Origin: Silanimonas lenta DSM 16282
GTDB lineage: Bacteria > Pseudomonadota > Gammaproteobacteria > Xanthomonadales > Xanthomonadaceae
Direction of reading: 5' to 3'
DNA length: 64,000 bases
Assembly (NCBI RefSeq): GCF_000429065.1
Contig: NZ_AUBD01000005.1
Coordinates: 124,001 to 188,000 of the forward strand
Of this stretch, positions 8,917-17,551 are shown in pieces. Both the position numbers and the translations under genes were made by a program. The notes beneath the pieces are model-generated. The model searched no databases, had not been told where the DNA came from, and saw nothing but the letters and a program-made list of their open reading frames with translations. Position 1 is the first letter of the stretch. Each line of letters begins with the position of its first letter.

Positions 8917-9463
8917 CCTCGGCCACCCCCTGCCCCCGCGCGATGCCGTGCCGATCGGCGAGGCCCTGCGCGCCCTGCCGCTCGTCAGTCCGCCGCGCAG
9001 CGCCTGGCCGGCGCTGGCAAAGGGCCTGCCGCCGCCGGCCGCCCGCTGGCAACGCTACCTGCCGCATTCACTGGCCACCGCGGCGGCGCTCGCCCTCGCC
9101 CTGCTGCTGCCGGTGCCCGGCACGCCGCCCGGCACTGCCGCTGGCGGCAGCAAGGCGGCCCTCGCCGCCGATACCGGGCTGCCACGGCTGATGGCCGAAT
9201 CGGCCCGCCTGGAGCGCCTGATCGCCGCCGCCGGGGAAGACCCGCTGCAGCCGGCAGAGACCCTGCTGCTCGGCCTCGCCCTGGAGGACGCGATCGCCGA
9301 GATCGATGCCGAACTGGCCGAGAGCCCGTCCGGGCCGGCCGTGGACGCGCTCTGGCGCCAGCGCGTCGAACTGCTCGCCGAATACGCCGAGCTCGAACTT
9401 GCCCGCCGCCGTAGCGCCGAGGCTGGCGGCCCCTTCGACACCGCCCTCGTGAGCCTCTACTGA
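8909..9463 (+). CDS. Putative membrane anti-sigma factor
   Basis: A 184-residue protein with one predicted transmembrane segment (residues ~55-70, rich in Ala/Leu), a ~54-residue cytoplasmic N-terminus and a mainly helical C-terminal part. I recognise no named domain. It overlaps the ECF sigma gene by eight bases and precedes a periplasmic PDZ protein, so the working call is an anti-sigma factor that holds the sigma at the membrane. No zinc-binding HxxxCxxC (ZAS) motif is present in the N-terminus, so if it is an anti-sigma it belongs to another class. Confidence 0.5.
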   Translation: MPDLGHPLPPRDAVPIGEALRALPLVSPPRSAWPALAKGLPPPAARWQRYLPHSLATAAALALALLLPVPGTPPGTAAGGSKAALAADTGLPRLMAESARLERLIAAAGEDPLQPAETLLLGLALEDAIAEIDAELAESPSGPAVDALWRQRVELLAEYAELELARRRSAEAGGPFDTALVSLY

Positions 9464-9493
9464 CCCCCCCCCAAGACCTCTGGAGTCCCTGCC

Positions 9494-10534
9494 ATGAATC
9501 CCCTGCCCCTGCGATCCCTGCTCGTCTCCGCCCTGGCCCTGGCCCTGGCACTGCCCGCCGCCGCCCAGGGCCCTGCCCCGCCCCCGCCCGCCAGCGCCAG
9601 CTCGGTGGAAGCCAAACGCGCCGAACTCGCCCGCCTGCAACGCGAGATGGCGGTGCTGGCCCGGCAGCAGGCCGAACTGGCCCGCGAGCTCGGGCTCTCG
9701 CCGCGTGAACTGCGCCGGGCCGGCCGCGAGGCCCGCATCGGCCTCGGCGTGGTGCTCGGCGAGGCCCGCGACGGCGGCGTGCTGGTGGCCGCCGTGAGCC
9801 CCGGCAGCCCGGCGGAAAAGGCCGGCCTGCGTTCAGGCGACCTCATCCGCAGCGCCCAGGGCCGGAACGTGGCGAATGGCCGCGAGCTGGTGGAAGCCCT
9901 GCGCGGCGTGCAGAAGGGCCAGGCGGTGAACATCGGCTACCTGCGCGAAGGCCGTTCGGCCAGCGCCGTGGTGGTGGCCGACGAGATCGGCCGGATGGCC
10001 GGCATCCACCGCCTCGGCGGGCCGGGCGAACGCTTGCGCCGCATCGAGATCCTCACCGAGACGCAGGGGCCGGGCGGCCGGGCCGGCCGCCCCGGCCGCC
10101 TCGCGGTGCTGACCTGCCTCGAGGGCGAGCGCGACTGCGACCGCGACGCGATCCGCCAGGCCTTCCGCTTCCGCGGCCTCAATCTCGCCAGCCTCGACGG
10201 CGACCTTGGCCGCTACTTCGGCACCGAGCGCGGCGTGCTGCTGATCAAGGCCAGCGACGCCCTGCCCGGCCTGAAGTCGGGCGACGTGATCACCGCGGTG
10301 GAAGGCCGGGCGGTCGATTCCCCCCGCGACGTGATGCGCGCGCTGGGCGGCAAGGCCGCCGGCGAGACCCTGGCGCTCGAAGTGCTGCGCGACAAGCGCC
10401 AGCAGGCCGTGCGCATCACCGTGCCCGAAGGCCGGCCGCTCGACTTCCTGCCCCCGCCGCCTCCGGCCCCGCCCGCACCGCCGGCCCCGCCCGCACCGCC
10501 GGCCCCGCCTGCCGGGGCCGGCCTCACGGTCTGA
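9494..10534 (+). CDS. Exported protein with two PDZ domains
   Basis: A 346-residue secreted protein: signal peptide (residues 1-25), a short coiled-coil stretch (~38-70, rich in Glu/Arg/Gln), PDZ 1 (~75-150, with SPAEKAGLRSGDLI) and PDZ 2 (~235-315, with ALPGLKSGDVITAVEG), then a Pro/Ala tail of PAPPAP repeats. There is no protease domain, unlike DegP or RseP. PDZ proteins in sigma/anti-sigma modules can present misfolded-protein C-termini to a regulatory protease or bind the anti-sigma; that role is inferred here from position 30 bases after the putative anti-sigma gene. Confidence 0.8.
   Translation: MNPLPLRSLLVSALALALALPAAAQGPAPPPPASASSVEAKRAELARLQREMAVLARQQAELARELGLSPRELRRAGREARIGLGVVLGEARDGGVLVAAVSPGSPAEKAGLRSGDLIRSAQGRNVANGRELVEALRGVQKGQAVNIGYLREGRSASAVVVADEIGRMAGIHRLGGPGERLRRIEILTETQGPGGRAGRPGRLAVLTCLEGERDCDRDAIRQAFRFRGLNLASLDGDLGRYFGTERGVLLIKASDALPGLKSGDVITAVEGRAVDSPRDVMRALGGKAAGETLALEVLRDKRQQAVRITVPEGRPLDFLPPPPPAPPAPPAPPAPPAPPAGAGLTV
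10463..10516 (+). repeat. 18-bp tandem repeat encoding a Pro/Ala tail
   Basis: The unit CCGGCCCCGCCCGCACCG occurs twice in tandem with a third, diverged copy, encoding PAPPAP at the C-terminus of the PDZ protein. Copy number could vary by slippage without shifting the frame. Confidence 0.7.
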
Positions 10535-10541
10535 AGGAGAG

Positions 10542-11495
10542 TCAGCGCTGGGCGGTGGCCTCGGCCGCCGCCAGCGGCCGCACATGCCGCGCGAAGACGC
10601 CGTCGATGGCCCCTGCCTCGACGGCGTCGCCGTTCTCGCGCTTCGCCGCCAGTTCGAACAGGGCCTCGATCACCGGCATGCCGTCCACCGGCGTGTCCAG
10701 CACCAAGCCACCCGAGGCCAGGGCTGCCTGCCAGCGCGCCCGCACCTCGGCCCAGAACGGCGCCGTGGCCTGCCAGTAGCGGTAGGCCGGGCCGAAATCG
10801 GTGGCCGTGGTGCGCCGGTAGTCGTTGAAGCCGAACTCGCGGGTGAGAGTGCCGACGGTGCGCTCGCCCTCGCGCCGCACCTTGGTGTTGTCCTGCTCGT
10901 GGGTCCAGCCGAAGGGCGTGATGGTATGGCGGTTCTCCGCGTTGAGGGCGTTGTAGTCGGAGCGCACCGTGTATTCGCGGCGCGGCAGGGGCCGCCAGCT
11001 GCGGTCGGAGGTCCAGGTGGGATTGCCATACTTGTGGTTCCAGGCCCCCGTGCCGCAGTAGCGCGGCGCATCCGAGACCTCGTAGACGCACTGCGTCCAC
11101 TTCCCCGCCGTCTCCTCCGGCGCCAGCGGGCGCAGGCGCCAGGTCTGCTCGGCCACGAATTCGAAGCGCTCCGGCGCCTCGTACACCCAGTCCTGCCGCC
11201 AGTGCTTGGTCACATGGCCCTTGGGCGAGACCAGCAGGTGCTGCAGCACGATCTTGGTTGGCGAGTCCTCGACCAGGATCACCACTTCGCGCGCGCCGCT
11301 GTCCTTCGCCTGCCGCGCCTCATAGCCCGGCGACAGCGGCACGGTCTCCTGGAAATGGAAACGCACCGCGTACTCGCCCTGCATGGCGAGGATGGCGGCA
11401 CGGTCCTCGGGCGGCGGCAGGGCGGCCATGACCTGGCCAGTGCCGAGGGCGGCGGAGAGGAGGATCGGAAGAAGGCGGACGGAAGTGGATCGCAT
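10542..11495 (-). CDS. Exported DUF6607-like protein of the haem operon
   Basis: A 317-residue protein with a signal peptide (residues ~1-24, ending VMA). The body is rich in aromatic and charged residues (KHWRQDWVYEAPERFEF; NHKYGNPTWTSDRSW). It looks like the DUF6607 family, which I recall next to TonB-dependent receptors in Xanthomonads; the family has no assigned function. The ATG at 11495 is preceded by GGAG at good spacing; a second ATG four codons upstream is possible. It lies 61 bases after the haem receptor gene on the same strand, so it is probably co-transcribed and Fur-controlled. A part in haem uptake is inference from position. Confidence 0.65.
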   Translation of the reverse strand: MRSTSVRLLPILLSAALGTGQVMAALPPPEDRAAILAMQGEYAVRFHFQETVPLSPGYEARQAKDSGAREVVILVEDSPTKIVLQHLLVSPKGHVTKHWRQDWVYEAPERFEFVAEQTWRLRPLAPEETAGKWTQCVYEVSDAPRYCGTGAWNHKYGNPTWTSDRSWRPLPRREYTVRSDYNALNAENRHTITPFGWTHEQDNTKVRREGERTVGTLTREFGFNDYRRTTATDFGPAYRYWQATAPFWAEVRARWQAALASGGLVLDTPVDGMPVIEALFELAAKRENGDAVEAGAIDGVFARHVRPLAAAEATAQR

Positions 11496-11556
11496 GGGGT
11501 ACTCCATGGGCGGATGAGGCCGGGCGCAAGGCCGGCCGAGGGACGTGGCCGCCTGC

Positions 11557-13830
11557 TCAGAACGCGGCGGTGAGGGTGATCCGGGCATGGCGCCCGGGGC
11601 GGGTGTAGCGGTCGAGCACCGTGGAGCTGGCGGGGACGCCGGCGGTGTCGCTGGGGTCCCAGACCTTGCGGTCGGCGAGGTTGAATACCGCCGCTTCCAG
11701 CCGCCAGCGCGGCCCGAGCTCGAGATCGGCCAGCAGGTCGAACAGGGCGTGGCCGGGGGCGACGAACGGAACTGCCTCGCCCGGCGCCAGCGTGAGGTCG
11801 CGGCGTCGGGCCACGCCGGTGGCCGCCAGTTCCACCCCGGCGGTATCGCCACGCCAGCCGAGCCCCAGGCTGCCGCGCAGCGGGTCGATCGAGGCCAGCC
11901 AGGCATCGTCGGTGCGGTCGATGCCGCGGCTGCGGCTGCCGGCGAAACGCAGGTAGCCGCCTTCCCAGCCGATGCCATCGAGGGCGAGGCGGGCACTGGC
12001 CTCGGCGCCCCAGGTCTCGACCCGGGAGCGGTTCACCGACTGGAACTGCAGGAGGCCGGTGAGCGGATCGATGCCCACGGCGGCCCGCGATTCGATGAAG
12101 TCGCGGTAGCGGCTGGCATGCAGGCCGAGCGTCCATTGCAGGGCCCCGGTATCGCCACGCAGGCCAAGATCGAGGCCGCGGCTGGTCTCCGGCTTCAGAT
12201 CGGGGTTCGGCAGGGCCACATAGCCCGAGGCCACGTTGGTGAAACCGAGGTTGGCATCGTCGTAGGGCGGTGCGCGAAAGCCGCTGGCGGCATTGGCGAA
12301 CAGCGAGAGCGTCTCGCCCAGGCGCCAGGTGAGCCCGAGCTTGGGGCTGGTGCGGCTGGCGCGCAGGCCGGTGGGGATGAAGCCCGGATTGTCCCCGGCG
12401 AAGATCGGGTCGAGCGAGGGCGAGAGGCGGTAGCAGTCATGGCGCAGGGCCGGCACCAGCCGCAGGCGGCCATCGAGCAGGTCGAGGTCGAGCTGGGCGA
12501 AGAGGCCGGTCTCGCGGGTGCGGCTCAGGGGAAAGTCCCGCACCGGGAAGACATCGGGGAAGATCACGTTGCTCGACGTGCCCGTGGTGAGATTGGTGGC
12601 GCGGCCGTCGCGCTTCTGGCGGATGTCGGTCTCGGTGTGCTGCAGGCCATAGCGCAGGGCGTGGCCGCCGAGGCGGGTCTCGGCCGTGAGCTCGAGGCCC
12701 TGCTCGCGCTGGAAGAAATCGAACTGGCGCTCGCGGCGCACCGGGTTCACCGCGGCGCCCGCGAGCACGGTGGCCCGGCGCTCGTCGGTGCGCTGCACGG
12801 TCTCGCTGTCCTGGCGGTGCAGGCTCCAGCGCACTACCTCGGCAAGGCCGCTGCCGAGTTCGTGCCGGCCATCGAAGGACAGCCGGGCCCGGGTCTTGCG
12901 ATCGTCGGCGGCCAGACCCTGCACGCGGATGCGCTGGCCGAATACCAGGCTCTCGCCGCGGGCGCTCAGCACCTCCGTTCTGGCCCGGGTCTCGGAGGCA
13001 TCGAGGGTGAGCCGGAGGCGATGCCCGTCTGCGGGCTCGAATACGCCTTTCGCCAGCAGGGCATGCTGGCGCTGATCGGACGGATTGGCGGCGGTGCGGC
13101 GGGCATCCTCGCTATCGTCTTTTCCGGCGCTGCGCGTCTCGTTCCCATCGCGAGCCTGGGCATGCACCATCCAGGAAACGCCACCGGGCGCCCCGGCCAG
13201 ACTGAGACCGAGGCGCCGGCTGGTGTCCACCCCGGACACGCCGGCCCGGACACGGGCGCGGAAGGCCTCGCCCTGCAGCAGGTCCTCGGGGTCGAGGGTG
13301 ACGAAGCGCACCGTGCCGCCCAGGGCATCGGAGCCGTAGAGCGCGCTGGCCGGGCCGCGCAGCACCTCTACCTGCTTGAGGATGGACACATCCACCGCGT
13401 CGCGGTCGGCATCGGCGAAGCTGCCAATGCTGAAAGCATCGGCCACGTCTACACCGTCCACCTGCACCTGCACGCGGTTGCCGCCGAGGCCGCGGATGCG
13501 CAGGTCGCCGAGCCCGAAGCGGCCGGCGCTGCCGCCCACCGTCACCGAGGGCTCGTAGCGGAACAGCTCGCGCAGATCCTGCGCCTGGATCCGTTCGATC
13601 TCGGCGCGCGGCACCACGGTGACGCTGGCCGGTGCCGCATCGAGCCGCTCCTCGCCACGGGTGGCGACGACGATCACCGCATCCAACACGGTGGCCTCGC
13701 CCGAGGACGCGGCCGGGCCATCGCCCGCCTCCGAAGGAGGAGCCGCAGCGGAAACCGAAGAAACGGGGAGGGAAAACGCGGCGGCGGCGAGCGCGAGGCC
13801 CACCGCCGCCGGTAGGCAGCGAAGACGCAT
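11557..13830 (-). CDS. TonB-dependent haem/haemoglobin receptor
   Basis: A 757-residue outer-membrane receptor. After a signal peptide (~1-30) comes a TonB-box-like segment (AVIVVATR), a plug domain (~50-165, including RIRGLGGNRVQVQVDGVD and VEVLRGPASALYGSDALGG), and a 22-stranded barrel ending in Phe (TLTAAF). The barrel contains GFRAP and, about 20 residues later, NPDL, the FRAP/NPxL signature of haem receptors; however, no His lies between the two, where many haem receptors carry a haem-ligating His. The start is ATG 13830, preceded by CCGGAG; an in-frame TTG two codons upstream is less likely. Second gene after hemP. Confidence 0.88.
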   Translation of the reverse strand: MRLRCLPAAVGLALAAAAFSLPVSSVSAAAPPSEAGDGPAASSGEATVLDAVIVVATRGEERLDAAPASVTVVPRAEIERIQAQDLRELFRYEPSVTVGGSAGRFGLGDLRIRGLGGNRVQVQVDGVDVADAFSIGSFADADRDAVDVSILKQVEVLRGPASALYGSDALGGTVRFVTLDPEDLLQGEAFRARVRAGVSGVDTSRRLGLSLAGAPGGVSWMVHAQARDGNETRSAGKDDSEDARRTAANPSDQRQHALLAKGVFEPADGHRLRLTLDASETRARTEVLSARGESLVFGQRIRVQGLAADDRKTRARLSFDGRHELGSGLAEVVRWSLHRQDSETVQRTDERRATVLAGAAVNPVRRERQFDFFQREQGLELTAETRLGGHALRYGLQHTETDIRQKRDGRATNLTTGTSSNVIFPDVFPVRDFPLSRTRETGLFAQLDLDLLDGRLRLVPALRHDCYRLSPSLDPIFAGDNPGFIPTGLRASRTSPKLGLTWRLGETLSLFANAASGFRAPPYDDANLGFTNVASGYVALPNPDLKPETSRGLDLGLRGDTGALQWTLGLHASRYRDFIESRAAVGIDPLTGLLQFQSVNRSRVETWGAEASARLALDGIGWEGGYLRFAGSRSRGIDRTDDAWLASIDPLRGSLGLGWRGDTAGVELAATGVARRRDLTLAPGEAVPFVAPGHALFDLLADLELGPRWRLEAAVFNLADRKVWDPSDTAGVPASSTVLDRYTRPGRHARITLTAAF

Positions 13831-13930
13831 GGACAACTCCGGAACGAAGGAAAAAGCGAGTCCGGCGGAGCTGGCATGCGGCGTGATGCCGCGGCGGGCA
13901 ACCGGGCCGTTGGAGAATGGCGTAGGGGGA

Positions 13931-14131
13931 TTACTTCACGAGGATCAGCTTGTCGTTCCGCGTGTGGCGCAGGCGGTAGACCTTGTCACCGTGGACGATC
14001 TCGATCTCGCGGGCGCCACGCAGCAACTGGCGGCTGTCGACCACCGGCGCCGTGGAGGCGAAGGTGGGCAGGGGGCCGGACAGCAGACGGGCGGGGCTGG
14101 GGGGCAACGGAGGGACCTGAACGACGGGCAT
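13931..14131 (-). CDS. hemP: Haemin uptake protein HemP
   Basis: A 66-residue protein whose C-terminal half matches HemP/HmuP: SRQLLRGAREIEIVHGDKVYRLRHTR followed by NDKLILVK. HemP is a small protein found next to haem receptors; in some bacteria HmuP acts with Fur-family regulators to activate receptor expression. The ATG at 14131 has a near-perfect AGGAGAAG ribosome site; an upstream Met in frame would start inside the operator. The gene leads hemP, receptor, DUF6607-like and follows a strong promoter with a palindromic Fur-like box. Confidence 0.92.
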   Translation of the reverse strand: MPVVQVPPLPPSPARLLSGPLPTFASTAPVVDSRQLLRGAREIEIVHGDKVYRLRHTRNDKLILVK

Positions 14132-14167
14132 CGCACTTCTCCTGTGGGCTGGGGGAATGGCCACGAC

Positions 14168-14199
14168 GCAAATGCTACTGATTCGCATTTGCTAGTCAA
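14168..14199 (-). promoter_or_regulatory. hemP promoter with palindromic Fur-like operator
   Basis: Minus-strand promoter TTGACT (14194-14199), 16 bases, TAGCAT (14172-14177). It is almost filled by a 25-bp operator with perfect 8-bp arms, GCAAATGC / GCATTTGC, at 14168-14192. The core 21-mer on the minus strand differs from the Fur-box-like AAATGAGAATCATTATCATTT at three positions by my count. Confidence 0.75.
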
Positions 14200-14236
14200 C
14201 CCCCCTCTGCCCGCCCCGGCATGGCCAGGCCTCGGT

Positions 14237-15208
14237 TCAGGCCAGGGCCGCGTCGATCCGTGCCAGCAGCGCCTCGTCGAGCTTCGGCAGCAGTTCGAGC
14301 GCCCCGAGGTTGGCCTCCAGCTGCTCGATGCGGGTCGCGCCCAGCAACACGCAGGAGACGGCCGGGTTGCGCAGGCACCAGGCGATGGCCAGCGCCGCCG
14401 GGTCCATGCCGGCCTCACGGGCCACGGCCACGTAGCGGTCGATGCGGGCGAGCAGCGCCCGGCCTTCCTCGCCCTGCACCCGCTCCTGCAGCCATTCGTA
14501 GCCCGGCGTGCGCAGGCGCGACCCCTCCGGTACGCCGCCCGAATACTTGCCGGTGAGCAGGCCGGAGGCCAGCGGCGACCAGACGGTGGTGCCGAGACCC
14601 TGGCTTTCGTAGAGCGGGGCGTACTCGCGCTCCACCCGATCGCGATGCAGCAGGTTGTACTGCGGCTGCTCCATGCTCGGTCCCACCAGATGGTGTTCGC
14701 GGGCGATGCGCGCGGCCTCCGCGATGGCCTCGACCGGCCATTCCGAGGTGCCCCAGTAGAGGACCTTGCCGGCCTGCACCAGCTGATGCATGGCCCAGAC
14801 CGTCTCGGCCACCGGCACCTCCGGGTCGGGGCGGTGGCAGAAATAAAGATCGAGGTAGTCCACCCGCAGGCGCTTCAGCGCCCCGTCGCAGGCATCGCGC
14901 ACGTGCTTGCGCGAGAGCCCGCGCTGCATCGGCCGCGGTTCCTTGGCCGAGCCGAAGAACACCTTGCTGGTCACCGCGTAGGCATCGCGCGGGAAGCGCA
15001 TGTCAGCGAGCACGTCGCCCATGATCCGCTCGGCTTCGCCCTTGGCATAGACCTCGGCGTTGTCGAACAGGTTGATCCCGGCATCGAAGGCCCGCGTCAG
15101 CAGGGCTCGCGCCTCGCCGCGTCCCAGGGTGTTGCCGAAGGTGACCCAGGCGCCGAAGCCGAGGACGGAGACGGGAAGGCCAGTGCGGCCGAGAGGGCGG
15201 TAGAGCAT
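14237..15208 (-). CDS. Aldo/keto reductase (Kv-beta/AKR6-like)
   Basis: A 323-residue NAD(P)H-dependent aldo/keto reductase, TIM-barrel type, of the potassium-channel beta-subunit-like branch (YghZ/Tas relatives). The catalytic tetrad is visible: D and Y in FDNAEVYAKGEAE, K in VTSKVFF, H in LDLYFCHRPDP. The C-terminal SCVLLGATRIEQLEANLGAL segment contacts the cofactor in the family. The ATG at 15208 gives the canonical MLYRPLGRTGL start; longer in-frame starts add low-complexity sequence. It stands alone, divergent from the manganese exporter, and its carbonyl substrate is not predictable. Confidence 0.9.
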   Translation of the reverse strand: MLYRPLGRTGLPVSVLGFGAWVTFGNTLGRGEARALLTRAFDAGINLFDNAEVYAKGEAERIMGDVLADMRFPRDAYAVTSKVFFGSAKEPRPMQRGLSRKHVRDACDGALKRLRVDYLDLYFCHRPDPEVPVAETVWAMHQLVQAGKVLYWGTSEWPVEAIAEAARIAREHHLVGPSMEQPQYNLLHRDRVEREYAPLYESQGLGTTVWSPLASGLLTGKYSGGVPEGSRLRTPGYEWLQERVQGEEGRALLARIDRYVAVAREAGMDPAALAIAWCLRNPAVSCVLLGATRIEQLEANLGALELLPKLDEALLARIDAALA

Positions 15209-15327
15209 TGCGGAGCGCCTGCGCGTCGGGGAAGGGGAGCGCGAGCATAGCCATGGCGCCGTGAGCGCGCCGGCAGGCATGGCGCCATGCAGGGCGGCCC
15301 GCCCTTCCTCCCGCCGCGGGGCTGCGC

Positions 15328-15530
15328 TAGGATGCGCCGCCCTTCGGGGAGTAGCCCTGCCAGCCTGCTGGCACCGCGCGTCAACATGCTTGGCCTGCAC
15401 CGGCCATGGCGCGCGACCCGACCGCACCGGCCCTGCCGGACGTTCGGCGGGCAAGACCGGAGACCCCGCTGGCGCTCCCGACCGGGCCGCCGGCGTGGTC
15501 TTCGCCGTCTGCCCTGCCGCCCGGTCGCTG
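15328..15530 (+). promoter_or_regulatory. Manganese (yybP-ykoY) riboswitch with upstream -10 box
   Basis: The leader of the UPF0016 exporter gene carries the hallmarks of the yybP-ykoY aptamer: GGGGAGTAG at 15346-15354, CGTCAACA around 15379-15386, and GCAAGACC at 15451-15458. CGGGG (15345-15349) and CCCCG (15464-15468) can pair as the closing helix. A TAGGAT -10 box (15328-15333) would start the RNA just before the aptamer. Downstream, an 8-bp helix GACCGGGC (15480-15487) / GCCCGGTC (15519-15526) ends four bases before the AAAGGAA ribosome site, so it probably belongs to the expression platform. High Mn(II) should turn the exporter on. Confidence 0.88.
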
Positions 15531-15542
15531 AAAGGAACCCCG

Positions 15543-16112
15543 ATGGACGCCCTCCTCGTTTCCACCGCCGCCGTGGCCATCGCCGAGATCGGCGACAAGA
15601 CCATGCTGCTGGCGCTCTTCCTCGCCGCCCGCTACCGCCAGCCCTGGGCCATCGTGCTCGGCATCGCCGTAGCCACCGTGGCCAACCATGCCGTGGCCGG
15701 TTGGGCCGGCGCCTGGCTCGCCTCGCTGGTCTCGCCAGGAGTACTGAAGTGGGCGGTGGTGGCCTGCTTCGCCGCCGTCGCCCTGTGGACCCTGGTGCCG
15801 GACAAGCTGGACGAGGACGAGGCGCCGAAGCCCTCGCGCTTCGGTGCGTTCCTGGCCACGACGCTTGCCTTCTTCGTGGTCGAGATCGGCGACAAGACGC
15901 AGATCGCCACCGTGGTGCTGGCGGCCAAGTACGAGCCGCTCTGGCAGGTGGTGGCCGGCACCAGTCTCGGCATGCTGCTGGCCAACGGCCCGGTGGTACT
16001 GCTCGGCCACCGCTACGCCGACCGCCTGCCGCTGAAGGCCGCGCGCTATGCCGCCGCCGCCCTGTTCGCGGCCCTGGCGCTGTGGGTGGCGCTGCGGGGC
16101 CTGGGCGGCTGA
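15543..16112 (+). CDS. UPF0016/GDT1 family manganese exporter
   Basis: A 189-residue inner-membrane protein with six predicted transmembrane helices in two inverted halves. Each half carries the family signature E-x-G-D-K-T ([14 protein letters not shown] near residue 15; [14 protein letters not shown] near 115), which binds the cation. This is the bacterial counterpart of human TMEM165 and yeast Gdt1; Xanthomonad and cyanobacterial members export Mn(II). The ATG follows AAAGGAA by five bases, and the leader is a manganese riboswitch, which supports Mn as substrate. Confidence 0.92.
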   Translation: MDALLVSTAAVAIAEIGDKTMLLALFLAARYRQPWAIVLGIAVATVANHAVAGWAGAWLASLVSPGVLKWAVVACFAAVALWTLVPDKLDEDEAPKPSRFGAFLATTLAFFVVEIGDKTQIATVVLAAKYEPLWQVVAGTSLGMLLANGPVVLLGHRYADRLPLKAARYAAAALFAALALWVALRGLGG

Positions 16113-16182
16113 ATGCTCCGGGCCATTGCCGGCCCGGCCCCTGTCCCCTACCCTGCCGCGGTTCCCTCATCCGGTCAGCGCG

Positions 16183-17535
16183 ATGTCCCAGATCCTGTTC
16201 GGCCTGTTCGGCCTTTCCGTCCTCATCGGCATTGCCTGGCTGTTCTCCAGCAACCGGCGTGGGGTGGACTGGACCCTGGTGGCCACCGGCCTCGCCCTGC
16301 AGATCGCCATCGCCCTCTTCGTGCTGGCCACGCCCTGGGGCGAGCGGGTGTTCGGCTGGATTTCCGCCGGCTTCGTCGCCCTGCTCGGCTACACCGCGGC
16401 CGGCGCCAGCCTGATCTTCGGCGACCTTGGCACGCCGCAGAAGTTCGGCTTCATCTTCGCCCTCCAGGTACTGCCCACCATCATCTTCTTCGCCGCCTTC
16501 ATGAGCGTGCTCTATCACCTCGGGGTGATGCAGGCCATCGTGAAGGGCATGGCCTGGGTGATCATGAAGGTGATGCGCGTCTCCGGCGCCGAGACCCTCT
16601 CGGTCTGCGCCAATGCCTTCATCGGCCAGACCGAGGCGCCGCTGGTGGTGAAGCCCTACGTGGCCGGCATGACCCGCTCCGAACTGCTCTGCCTGATGGT
16701 GGGCGGCATGGCCACCATCGCCGGCGGCGTGATGGCCGCCTATGTGCAAATGCTGGGCGGCCCGGACCCGGAATCGCAGCGTCTGTTCGCCAAGCACCTG
16801 CTCACCGCCTCGATCATGGCCGCCCCGGCGGCCCTGCTGGTGGCCAAGGTGCTCTACCCGGAGACCGAGCAGCCGCAGACCGCCGGTACCGCCACCGTGC
16901 CGGTGGAGAAAACCGCCACCAACGTGATCGATGCCGCCGCCGCCGGCGCCTCGGATGGCCTGAAGCTGGCCCTGAACGTGGGCGCCATGCTGCTTGCCTT
17001 CACCGCGCTCATCGCCCTGCTGAACGGCATCATCGGCGGGCTTGCCGACTGGAGCGGGCTCACGGCTCGGATGAATCCCGGCATCGATCCGCGCTGCATC
17101 GGCGATGCGGCCTTCGCCGCCGACCCGGCCAACGCCTGTACGGTGAGCCGCTTGAGCCTGTCGATGCTGCTCGGCTGGGTGATGGCGCCGCTCGCCTGGG
17201 TGATTGGCGTGCCCTGGAGCGAGGCCAGTACGGTGGGCAGCCTGATCGGCACCAAGGTGGTACTGAACGAGTTCATCGCCTACAGCGCGCTCGCCGACAT
17301 CGTCAACGGCAAGGTCGACGGTGTGAGCCTCTCGCCAAGCTCGGTGCTGATCGCCACCTACGCGCTCTGCGGCTTTGCCAACTTCAGCTCGATCGCCATC
17401 CAACTCGGCGGCATCGGCAGCATCGCCCCGGAACGCCGCGCCGACCTGGCCCGCTTCGGCCTACGCGCGGTGCTGGGCGGCTCGCTCGCCACCATGATGA
17501 CGGCGACCATCGCCGGCGTGATCAGCCGCGTCTGA
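16183..17535 (+). CDS. Concentrative nucleoside transporter (NupC/CNT family)
   Basis: A 450-residue inner-membrane nucleoside:cation symporter. It has the CNT hallmark regions [15 protein letters not shown] (residues ~147-161) and EFIAYSAL (~363-370), which bind the nucleoside, plus the C-terminal [17 protein letters not shown] motif. An insertion with two cysteines (RCIGDAAF ... ANACTV, ~305-325) lies between transmembrane segments. It imports nucleosides at the expense of the proton or sodium gradient. The next gene, 16 bases downstream, is a ribokinase, which suggests use of the ribose released from imported nucleosides. Confidence 0.93.
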   Translation: MSQILFGLFGLSVLIGIAWLFSSNRRGVDWTLVATGLALQIAIALFVLATPWGERVFGWISAGFVALLGYTAAGASLIFGDLGTPQKFGFIFALQVLPTIIFFAAFMSVLYHLGVMQAIVKGMAWVIMKVMRVSGAETLSVCANAFIGQTEAPLVVKPYVAGMTRSELLCLMVGGMATIAGGVMAAYVQMLGGPDPESQRLFAKHLLTASIMAAPAALLVAKVLYPETEQPQTAGTATVPVEKTATNVIDAAAAGASDGLKLALNVGAMLLAFTALIALLNGIIGGLADWSGLTARMNPGIDPRCIGDAAFAADPANACTVSRLSLSMLLGWVMAPLAWVIGVPWSEASTVGSLIGTKVVLNEFIAYSALADIVNGKVDGVSLSPSSVLIATYALCGFANFSSIAIQLGGIGSIAPERRADLARFGLRAVLGGSLATMMTATIAGVISRV

Positions 17536-17551
17536 GCCCGGAGCTTTCGGC

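Noticed and set aside
15209-15542. A coding extension upstream of the manganese exporter
   Set aside because: The in-frame sequence upstream of 15543 is the riboswitch, and the strong ribosome site and family alignment fix the start at MDALLVS.
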